DNA of 64,000 nucleotides from Myxosarcina sp. GA_180221_E-2-1-MAG-40_15. GTDB taxonomy: Bacteria; Cyanobacteriota; Cyanobacteriia; Cyanobacteriales; Xenococcaceae. The notes under the pieces are model-generated. The model was not told the origin of the DNA. It searched no databases and was given only the letters and a program-made list of their open reading frames with translations. Position numbers and translations under genes: made by a program. Below, piece by piece: positions 54,888 through 62,441 of this stretch (the stretch's first letter is position 1; every line of letters begins with the position of its first letter). The stretch spans positions 18,064 to 82,063 of the forward strand of contig JAIMKV010000012.1 in the NCBI GenBank assembly GCA_020692205.1, given 5' to 3'.

Positions 54888-56366
54888 TTATTTGATCCTA
54901 ATATAGAGTCTAAAATTATCTTTTTGCTTTTGCAACCGATAGTTTTGAGCAAGAAAATCGGTGACTTCAGTCCATGCAAAGCGTTTAAATAAAATCTGTT
55001 CTGGTTGATATTGATTGATAATGTTGATTAGCTGGCGATCGCTCATATTTCCTGTTTCAATTTGTTTCATTGACAGAACAGCAGTAGAAGGAGGAACAGG
55101 AATACCTGAGCGAAAAGCAAACATCGGTGAATCTGTTACCATCCAGTTAGTTTGAGATTTTGATCGAGCTATTTCAGCTAAGAATTGTTCATCTAAGCTA
55201 ATCGAAATTATTTTGGGGCTACAATTTTTTTGCCATGATTTAATGGATTGGAAAGTAGTTTTTGTTTGTTCGCCAACTAGAAGTGTGGAACTAATGATGA
55301 TTGCAATACTTAAAAACCAGGAGATAATGCGATGATTCGCGCTTAAATATAAACCCCTGAACAATGTGGTGATTATTTCTCCCATGGCATATCCCACCAT
55401 AATAATTGCTGGAATATGTAATAGCAGTACTTGGTGATACCAGACAGGTTGATGATTGCTCAGAAGTAAATAGGCGGTTATTGCCCAAGCTACAAAATAA
55501 AATATTTGCCATTGCTGACGCTGATAAGCAATGACTATGCCCCAAATTGTCAATCCACCCAGAAATAGCTGGTAATCATTTTCAAGAGAATGCCTTAACG
55601 CCACATTTTGAAAAGCGTCGATATTTCTGGCACTAGTATGATTTTCTAACAAAAGATGAATATTATCGATCCCGATAAACGATAGCAAGATTAGTAAACT
55701 AAAGCTACAAAAGATAACTATCCATAAGATTGGCGATCGCAGTTTCTTTTGCCAACTAGCTTTTTTCAAGTTTTTAGCTCGATCTAAAACAATGCCAATA
55801 ACAATAATTGGAGCTAAAAAAAAGGTAAATAATTTAGTTAAGATTGATAGGCTCAACAGTAAAGCCGAAATAATTAACCAGATAGTCTTATGAGTTGAAT
55901 GCCACCAAATAATACTTAGGATTGCTCCCATTGCCAGAGCTATGCAAGGGAGTCCTACCATTACCGAAATACTTAGCTTTAAATAGTTAGGTGATATTAG
56001 TAAAAATAATAAGCCAATACAAGCGTGTAAAATTCCGCCAAACAAAGAAAAAATAAGCCAAGTTTGCCACAAAACCAGCGTAGAAAATATTAAAATTAAG
56101 CTACGGGCAAGCTCAACTTTTGAGCCAAAAACACTAAAGATCGATGCTAATAAATGAGTTAATATTGGCGGCTGATCGTTCCAAATTTCTTGATATAGCT
56201 GATAGCCATCATTGAGCAAAAAAGCCTTCATCAAATTGATTCCTTCGTCGGGATCGAATTCAAAGCAACCATAGGCGTAAATCGTATTTAATCCCCCCAG
56301 AAAAAAAAATAGAGGCAAAATAAATTGAAACCAAAAGCTTTTGTTGAATTTTTGGGAGATAGTCAT
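54888..56366 (-). CDS. Family 39-type glycosyltransferase-like membrane protein
   Basis: A 492-residue polytopic membrane protein with about 11 helices. The first loop has FEFDPDEGINLMKAF, carrying the DPDE acidic pair expected in the GT39/PMG catalytic loop. YQEIWNDQPPILTHLLA is the next conserved segment. A small soluble C-terminal part follows. It probably transfers a sugar from a lipid-linked donor. Related to, but clearly diverged from, the protein at 43232-45067. Confidence 0.82.
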   Translation of the reverse strand: MTISQKFNKSFWFQFILPLFFFLGGLNTIYAYGCFEFDPDEGINLMKAFLLNDGYQLYQEIWNDQPPILTHLLASIFSVFGSKVELARSLILIFSTLVLWQTWLIFSLFGGILHACIGLLFLLISPNYLKLSISVMVGLPCIALAMGAILSIIWWHSTHKTIWLIISALLLSLSILTKLFTFFLAPIIVIGIVLDRAKNLKKASWQKKLRSPILWIVIFCSFSLLILLSFIGIDNIHLLLENHTSARNIDAFQNVALRHSLENDYQLFLGGLTIWGIVIAYQRQQWQIFYFVAWAITAYLLLSNHQPVWYHQVLLLHIPAIIMVGYAMGEIITTLFRGLYLSANHRIISWFLSIAIIISSTLLVGEQTKTTFQSIKSWQKNCSPKIISISLDEQFLAEIARSKSQTNWMVTDSPMFAFRSGIPVPPSTAVLSMKQIETGNMSDRQLINIINQYQPEQILFKRFAWTEVTDFLAQNYRLQKQKDNFRLYIRIK

Positions 56367-56474
56367 GAATAGTTGTTTCGGCTTGAATCTTGATGCCTGC
56401 GTTCACCTCTACTTTGATATGATTAAAATAATCAATCAATTCGTTAATATTGCGTTAAATAGTGTATTTAGTCT

Positions 56475-56912
56475 ATGAAGTTTAAAGTTATCCTGGTTAG
56501 CCTGATTTGTGTCTGGTTGTTGATATTTGCGCCATTAAAGGCGATCGCCGAGATAGTTTCTCACGCTCCAGCTAATGCTATGGTCAACATTGTCGAACCA
56601 ATAGACGGTGCTACGGTAGCGGAAACTTTTACAGTGAAATTTGGCTTGACGGGCATGGAACTTGCTCCTGCGGGAGTCGAGCGAGAAAACACAGGGCATC
56701 ATCATTTATTGATCGACCAACCAGAACTACCCAATCTTAATACTTCTTTGCCTTCCACTGATCAGATTCGTCATTTTGGTAAGGCACAAACTGAAACTGA
56801 ACTCACTCTCTCTCCAGGCGAACATACCCTACAGTTAGTTTTAGGTAATTATTTGCACGTTCCCCACGATCATCCTGTTATCTCCGAACCAATCACAATT
56901 AAAGTACTTTAA
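56475..56912 (+). CDS. DUF4399 secreted protein
   Basis: A 145-residue exported protein: signal peptide about 1-25 (ending LKAIAE), then a beta-sandwich. The central part has GHHHLLIDQPELP and the end HVPHDHPVISEPI. The His-rich segments are typical of DUF4399, where metal binding is suspected but not shown here. The next gene follows by 22 nt, so the two exported proteins are likely co-transcribed. Confidence 0.88.
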   Translation: MKFKVILVSLICVWLLIFAPLKAIAEIVSHAPANAMVNIVEPIDGATVAETFTVKFGLTGMELAPAGVERENTGHHHLLIDQPELPNLNTSLPSTDQIRHFGKAQTETELTLSPGEHTLQLVLGNYLHVPHDHPVISEPITIKVL

Positions 56913-56934
56913 GCAGATCATTAATCCACCAGAT

Positions 56935-57366
56935 ATGGTTTTCCAACTGTTCAAAACTGCCAGTATAGTTTTCTTGTCAACTGCTCTAGCTGTACCTGTA
57001 GTTGCACATAATGTGGAAATATCTAATGAAGTAGCTGCGACATTTCACATCGAACCAAACCACAACCCTAAAGCAGGTAAGTCAACTAGAGCTTGGTTTG
57101 CCTTAACTCGTCGTGGTGGTAGTAGTATCCCTTTATCTGAATGTGACTGCGCTTTAAAAGTTTATGCTGTTCCTCGTACAGAGTCAGCCGAACCAGTTTT
57201 AAAACCAGAATTGAGTGCTATTGATGTTGAACAATATCAGGAGATACCTGGAGCAAACATTATTTTTCCTCAAGCAGGTACTTATGAGCTAGAAATAAGC
57301 GGTACAGCCAAAAATGATAGCTTTACACCTTTTAAACTAACTTATGTGGTTAATGTAGTGCCTTAA
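56935..57366 (+). CDS. Secreted beta-sandwich protein of unknown function
   Basis: A 143-residue protein with a signal peptide (about 1-24, ending VVAHNV). The mature domain is beta-rich, like YtkA/FixH or copper-chaperone-type folds, with a Cys pair in SECDCALKV and a His at the mature N-terminus. It follows the DUF4399 gene by 22 nt. A role in metal or copper handling in the periplasm is possible but unproven. Confidence 0.7.
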   Translation: MVFQLFKTASIVFLSTALAVPVVAHNVEISNEVAATFHIEPNHNPKAGKSTRAWFALTRRGGSSIPLSECDCALKVYAVPRTESAEPVLKPELSAIDVEQYQEIPGANIIFPQAGTYELEISGTAKNDSFTPFKLTYVVNVVP

Positions 57367-57502
57367 TCATCGATCTCCATTCTTGATCTATAGCAGTCGA
57401 AGCAAAGGTTAATACACGTCGATCAAAAGCTAATAACTATTAGCTTTTAGCCTTTTGATCAAAGTTACTGACAACACTGAATGAAAATCGGCGGATTTAA
57501 AT

Positions 57503-57904
57503 TCATCGTTGATATCCCAAACTACTTAAAAAGTTCTCTAATTTAGTAACTCTCTGTTCCAAAGTTAACGTTTGTTCAGGCAGAGTCAACGGTACACCGT
57601 CTGATGCGGTTAATTTTTTGGCGACGGCAATAAAATCTGACCAACTACGACCGTATTTTTGCTGACCATAAATTTGATGATATGCTATTTTTGCGTTTTT
57701 AAAACTGCCGTAATTAGTAATAAAGTACTGTTTATCTAAATCCTGTTTTAGATTAGATAAAGTTTGGCGATCGCTTTTTAATTGTTGTTCTTGGCTGACT
57801 AACTCTTGTGCCGCGATTAAAGCCGTATTTCTAAAAGCAGCGTCATAAGCATCGCCACTTTGCTTTAATTCATCTCTAATTTGTTTTAACTGATTAAGTA
57901 CCAT
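57503..57904 (-). CDS. Helical protein of unknown function
   Basis: A 133-residue protein with an N-terminal coiled coil (about 1-60), an aromatic middle (AKIAYHQIYGQQKYGRSWSDF) and a short C-terminal heptad segment. No domain known to me. It lies 13 nt downstream of the gene at 57918-58247 and is probably translated from the same mRNA. Confidence 0.6.
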   Translation of the reverse strand: MVLNQLKQIRDELKQSGDAYDAAFRNTALIAAQELVSQEQQLKSDRQTLSNLKQDLDKQYFITNYGSFKNAKIAYHQIYGQQKYGRSWSDFIAVAKKLTASDGVPLTLPEQTLTLEQRVTKLENFLSSLGYQR

Positions 57905-57917
57905 AATTTAAAATCGA

Positions 57918-58247
57918 CTATTTATCTAATAAACTACGACCAATAGAAGCCTGATCGGTAAACATTTGCGGTTGCGCTCTACTGTCCAACTTAAGATCTA
58001 CAGTTAGTATTTCCTCCTCAAAAAGTAGTTTCTCAGCTTCCCGAATTAAATATATTTTATCGGCATAGCTCATTTTATTAGCGCGATCGCAAATTTCTTT
58101 GAATTGTTCAATTTTGGTGATTACTTCATCTAACTGCGATAAAGCATTGTCTCGCAAATGAATGGCTTGTTTTGCTTCTGCGACAGCTTCTAACAAATCC
58201 TGTTGTTTTAACTGTAATTCTCGTAGAATTCTATTGTTTGGGATCAC
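57918..58247 (-). CDS. Small coiled-coil protein of unknown function
   Basis: A 109-residue, highly charged helical protein (heptad-rich from about 5 to 75) without membrane segment or signal. First gene of a two-gene unit with 57503-57904. The two may form a complex, an inference from adjacency and coiled coils. Confidence 0.6.
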   Translation of the reverse strand: MIPNNRILRELQLKQQDLLEAVAEAKQAIHLRDNALSQLDEVITKIEQFKEICDRANKMSYADKIYLIREAEKLLFEEEILTVDLKLDSRAQPQMFTDQASIGRSLLDK

Positions 58248-58406
58248 AATTTTTAGGTTAATAGAGAATTAATAAATACTTTAATAACATCTGTCAGAAT
58301 TACGGAAGATAATTATCGCCAAAAAAATTACTATTAAGTATAAACAGATTTAAAATCTGAACTTTTGATATTCATTTTGTTGTTTATTTTTAGCCAAGTT
58401 TTTCCC

Positions 58407-58889
58407 ATGGCATCTTATCGTTTAACCTCAAAAGCCCGCTCCGATATCCGCCGTCTTTTAGCACTACAAACTAAGACTTTAGGAGAAACTCTACGAGAGG
58501 CAGATTTAGTTTCTTCATTTCAAATCAAATCTGCACTACAGGACAAAATACAATATCCTGAACTACGAATCGGTGAAATCTTGGCACAAAAAAACATAAT
58601 TAAACCTGAAACTGCCGATTTCTTTGCTCAAGATTGGTCAAAAGTAGTTATACAGCCAGAAAAAGATGCTTTGGGTTACTATCTCAGACAAGCGGCAATT
58701 CTAAACAGCGCACAAATTGAGGTAATTCTGGCCGAACAAAGATCGACAGGAGTACGTTTTGGCACAGTTGCAGTGTTTCAGGGTTTTCTTAAATCAACTA
58801 CCTTAGATTTTTTCTTGGCTAATTTATTTCCTGAAGAGCTTCACGTTTCACCTTTTATCAACATGTATCAAGGTTCATCAATATTTTGA
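58407..58889 (+). CDS. Protein with two MshEN-like repeats, unknown function
   Basis: A 160-residue protein from ATG 58407; the frame opens 14 codons earlier at a TTG. Two similar segments, LGETLREADLVSSFQIKSAL with LRIGEILAQKNIIKPETADF, and a second block beginning LGYYLRQAAILNSAQIEVIL, resemble the N-terminal repeats of type II/IV secretion ATPases (MshEN, a c-di-GMP-binding fold). The similarity is by eye. No ATPase domain follows. It is divergent from the coiled-coil pair. Confidence 0.6.
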   Translation: MASYRLTSKARSDIRRLLALQTKTLGETLREADLVSSFQIKSALQDKIQYPELRIGEILAQKNIIKPETADFFAQDWSKVVIQPEKDALGYYLRQAAILNSAQIEVILAEQRSTGVRFGTVAVFQGFLKSTTLDFFLANLFPEELHVSPFINMYQGSSIF

Positions 58890-58923
58890 TTTTGTTTGAT
58901 TTTGAGCGAAATATTTGCTCAAT

Positions 58924-60378
58924 CTAGCCGTCTAAATCTCCTTCCATCACGGTGGTAAGTGCTTTACTAGTCGATTCTTTAAATTCTTTGACATCAACGC
59001 GCTCTAAGATAGTTATAGCTAGGATCATTCCCGCTGCTTGGATGACAAATACCAAGCCATAGGACAACACGGGAGTCGCAAAGATACCTTTACCAAGATC
59101 TAAAATTATCCCCCCAATGAGAGTGGCTAGTCCCCTAGACATTGCTTGAGCTAATCCCCAGGCTCCAATGAACGTACCTGCGGTTTTGGCAGCAGTTAAG
59201 TCCAACATCAAGCTAATTCCGCCAACGGTAGCTATACCCGCAGCAATGCCAAACAATACCATTGCTGATTGCAACATTTTTGGTTGTTGAGTAAAGCCAG
59301 CCAAAATAATTATCCCAAAACAGATTGCAACTAAAATACAGCCGATTTTGGTAGTTAGTTTTTTACCGAGTGCAGGAATAACAAAAAATCCTGTAACGCT
59401 ATAACCCAGTAAAATACCAATTCCCCAAAAAGCATTGAGTTGAGTAGTCTCACCAATACTCATACCGAATACCTCTCCACCATAGGGTTCAAGCACTGCT
59501 TCCTGCATAAACAAGCCAATGGTAAGAATAGACAGAAAAGCAAAGAAAATGCCTGTTTGACGGCTAGTAGTTAAAATTTGTAGCGCTCGACTAAGGCTAA
59601 TACTATCATCGCGATCAGTTGCAGTATTGCTAATGAAACGGGAATACCTTGTTTCTACTTTCCAGGTAGCAATAAGAGCTAAAGCTATGACTAAAAAGGG
59701 GACAAAGCCAAAGGCAGAATTGATCGGTGGCTGTAATATTTCGAGGGGAATATTGCCTGCGGTAATTCCTTCCGATTCAATTGTTTTAAAGACAATGCTG
59801 CCACTAACTCCGCCAATAACAATCCCTACCATCAACATTGACCAAACGATCGCAATTAATTTAGAACGTCTCTCTTCTTCGGTAATATCTACCAGTAAAG
59901 CTGTAAAAGGTGTTGAACTACAGCTAACTGCCAAACCATAAATAGCCATAATTAGACACAATAAAGCACTCCAGCCAATAGTCTGACTATTCCATACCCA
60001 ACCACCACTAGCTCTAACCACTGCTCCCAGTTGCCAGACAACCTGCACTGCTAAGAACACCGCCAAACCAAAAATTGCTGTCCCGAGCAAGACGTAATTG
60101 GTACGATGCTTGCCCCATAAAGGGTTGTTATCTGATAACTGTCCAAACCACACCCGCGCTGGCGAAACAAACAAAGAGGTAGCTAATATTCCCCCAGTTA
60201 TAGTTGCCGGGATTCCTAATTCACTAATCATCACCCGATTTAGCACTGCAAGAGTCAGCACCGACATCAATCCCAGTCCTAGATTAAACAAGCCCAAACG
60301 GAAAATAGTTAGCATTCCTATCTGTCGTTTTGGGCGAATAGTATCTGGATTAGACTCAGCAATATCTTCAGTAGTCAT
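58924..60378 (-). CDS. PucC/LhaA-family MFS protein
   Basis: A 484-residue, 12-helix transporter-like protein of the PucC family, identifiable by LFNLGLGLMSVLTLAVLNRVMI (about 31-52), then ARVWFGQLSDNNPLWGKHRTNY. In purple bacteria PucC assists light-harvesting complex assembly. Cyanobacterial members are associated with chlorophyll-protein assembly. It acts in the thylakoid or plasma membrane. Single gene. Confidence 0.9.
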   Translation of the reverse strand: MTTEDIAESNPDTIRPKRQIGMLTIFRLGLFNLGLGLMSVLTLAVLNRVMISELGIPATITGGILATSLFVSPARVWFGQLSDNNPLWGKHRTNYVLLGTAIFGLAVFLAVQVVWQLGAVVRASGGWVWNSQTIGWSALLCLIMAIYGLAVSCSSTPFTALLVDITEEERRSKLIAIVWSMLMVGIVIGGVSGSIVFKTIESEGITAGNIPLEILQPPINSAFGFVPFLVIALALIATWKVETRYSRFISNTATDRDDSISLSRALQILTTSRQTGIFFAFLSILTIGLFMQEAVLEPYGGEVFGMSIGETTQLNAFWGIGILLGYSVTGFFVIPALGKKLTTKIGCILVAICFGIIILAGFTQQPKMLQSAMVLFGIAAGIATVGGISLMLDLTAAKTAGTFIGAWGLAQAMSRGLATLIGGIILDLGKGIFATPVLSYGLVFVIQAAGMILAITILERVDVKEFKESTSKALTTVMEGDLDG

Positions 60379-60656
60379 TTTATTATTAATTTGATTTATG
60401 GATTGATAAGTTTTTAAAGTATTAGTGTTTTAAGCTTTGGACTCTGAGCTTTTCAATTATTCTACATAAACAAAAAAGTGTTTTCTAACGGGCTTTCTAA
60501 ATTAAAAGTGCTTAAAACTTGATTAATCACGAGTTTGTGGCTATAAAACCTGAGAATTTCCTCAATTATTTGGGCATCTTAACTATTAGGTAATGAGAAA
60601 TGCAAAACATTTCAGCTTGAATAAGATTCTTAATTTTATACTACGGAGAATTGAAG

Positions 60657-61316
60657 ATGCCTATTGGATTACCAGAATTTGTAGAAAATCCCGAACCACG
60701 TTGCCCAGTAATTTTGTTATGTGACACTTCTGGTTCAATGTCGGGAGAACCTATCAATGCTTTAAATACAGGTCTAGCTGCTTTTCAAAAGGATGTTTAC
60801 AAAGATGAAATAGCATCTTTGCGGGTAGAAGTTGCCCTAGTGACATTTGGCCCTGTGCGCTTAACTCAGGATTTTGTAACTATTGATGAGTTTTTACCCC
60901 CTAGATTGACTGCTGATGGTGTTACTCCAATGGGAGAAGCGATCGAATATGCTTTGGATTTAATGGAACAACGCAAAGAAACCTATAAAAATAATGGGGT
61001 TCAATATTATCGCCCTTGGGTGTTTTTAATTACCGATGGCGCACCTACAGACAGTTGGCACAATGCGGCACAAAGAATTAGAGAAATGGAAGCACAACGT
61101 AGGATGCTGTTTTTTGCTGTGGGTGTAGCAGGGGCAGATATGAACAAACTACGACAAATTGCTTTGCCCGAACGTCCTCCTATACTGCTTAACGGTTTAG
61201 ATTTTACCTCAATGTTCCAATGGTTATCTACCTCCATGAAACGAGTTTCAGGTAGTAAGGTAGGTGGTTCGATGGTGGCTTTACCTGCGGTTGGTTGGGG
61301 TCAAATTACTACATAA
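60657..61316 (+). CDS. VWA-domain protein, TerY-like
   Basis: A 219-residue protein from ATG 60657, with CGGAGA upstream; TTG 60651 is rejected. It is a stand-alone von Willebrand A domain with an intact metal-ion-dependent adhesion site: DTSGSMSG (DxSxS), Thr in DGVTPMG, and Asp in ITDGAPTD. With the following PP2C phosphatase and protein kinase it matches the TerY-P triad known from comparative genomics of tellurite-resistance-associated phosphorylation systems. Its likely job is protein scaffolding in phosphosignalling. Confidence 0.92.
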   Translation: MPIGLPEFVENPEPRCPVILLCDTSGSMSGEPINALNTGLAAFQKDVYKDEIASLRVEVALVTFGPVRLTQDFVTIDEFLPPRLTADGVTPMGEAIEYALDLMEQRKETYKNNGVQYYRPWVFLITDGAPTDSWHNAAQRIREMEAQRRMLFFAVGVAGADMNKLRQIALPERPPILLNGLDFTSMFQWLSTSMKRVSGSKVGGSMVALPAVGWGQITT

Positions 61317-61341
61317 ATGAGTAAGTTAAATTTGAAACGCC

Positions 61342-61395
61342 CCCTTCGGGTGGGTGTGGAATAAGCTTCTTAGCCAGAAGCATTTCCACCCACCC
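61342..61395. repeat. Extended palindrome between VWA and PP2C genes
   Basis: GGGTGGG-TGTGGAA (61348-61361) faces TTCCACCCACCC (61384-61395), with an inner perfect GCTTCT (61365-61370) / AGAAGC (61376-61381) stem. A small CCC-TTC-GGG hairpin precedes it and a CTCCC/GGGGG pair follows at about 61401-61417. No T-run, so it may process or attenuate the mRNA between the triad's first two genes rather than terminate it. Confidence 0.7.
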
Positions 61396-61439
61396 TAAAT
61401 CTCCCAAGTCTGGGGGACTTTAAACACAAAGGAGAACTA

Positions 61440-62441
61440 ATGAACTGGAAAGCGATCGCTCGTTCAGCAATTGGGACGAGTCATACTAAGCAGCAGATTC
61501 CCTGTCAGGATTATGGCAATTATAAAATTATTAATGATGCGATCGTCGGCGTGGTAGCAGATGGGGCGGGTAGTGCTAAATATAGCGATATTGGTGCAAA
61601 ATTAGCTGTAAAAACGGTTTTAGATACATTTACTGAGCAAAATATTTCAAATATTACAGAATTATTTACTGCTGAAAGTAGCGTTAGCGACATTGAAAAT
61701 AAAGCAATCGAAATAAAAGTAGGGACGATAGAAAATTTATCTCGCGCAGAGACGCAAAGACACAGAGGGATTAAGAAATATCTTAATCTATCGTTCGATG
61801 GCTATAAAGCAAATTCGATTGGAAAATCTAGAAATTCTCTCGACAAGTCCAATAAGAAAAGTAATACTACTGTAACTATTTCTCAATCTACTAATAAGCA
61901 AAAAGCTAGACAATTTTTTAGCAATATTGTTAAGCAAGTAATAACTACTTTAGAAGAACAAGCAACCAAGAAAAATTACTCAATTGACGATTTAGCCTGT
62001 ACTTTGCTAATTGTTGTGGCAACTTCTGAAGGAATAGCTGCAATGCAGATTGGCGATGGCTTTATTACTGTCCGTTATCCCGAACAAGATCCACAACTAC
62101 TTTTTCCTCCCGATAAAGGGGAATACATCAACGAAACTACTTTTGTTACTTCGAGTAATGCCTTAAAAGAGATGAAAGTAGTCGTACAGCCTGGACAGCC
62201 AGAATTTGTCTGTGCTTCCACTGATGGGCTAGAAAGATTAGCAATTCGCATGAGTGACTGGACACCTTTTACTCCTTTCTTTCAACCACTAGAACAATAT
62301 CTACGGGAAACCAACAACTTGGAAGAGTCAGACGAATACTTGTTGAGTTTCCTAAATTCAGACAGGCTAAACGCCCGCACCGACGACGATAAAACCTTAT
62401 TTTTGTGTTTGTATGATAGTTCTTCTAACCCGCCACAGTAA
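61440..62441 (+). CDS. PP2C-family serine/threonine phosphatase with an insertion
   Basis: A 333-residue phosphatase, with AAAGGAG 6-7 nt before ATG 61440. PP2C metal-site motifs: CQDYG near 22-26, VGVVADGAGSAKYSDIGA (36-53), and late DGL (about 264) and DDDKT (about 318). Between about residues 78 and 155 there is a long polar insert relative to compact PP2C_2 proteins. Codons 102-110 of it come from a GCAGAGACGCAAAGACACAGAG-type repeat, which is common in cyanobacterial genomes. The stop overlaps the kinase start. Confidence 0.9.
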   Translation: MNWKAIARSAIGTSHTKQQIPCQDYGNYKIINDAIVGVVADGAGSAKYSDIGAKLAVKTVLDTFTEQNISNITELFTAESSVSDIENKAIEIKVGTIENLSRAETQRHRGIKKYLNLSFDGYKANSIGKSRNSLDKSNKKSNTTVTISQSTNKQKARQFFSNIVKQVITTLEEQATKKNYSIDDLACTLLIVVATSEGIAAMQIGDGFITVRYPEQDPQLLFPPDKGEYINETTFVTSSNALKEMKVVVQPGQPEFVCASTDGLERLAIRMSDWTPFTPFFQPLEQYLRETNNLEESDEYLLSFLNSDRLNARTDDDKTLFLCLYDSSSNPPQ

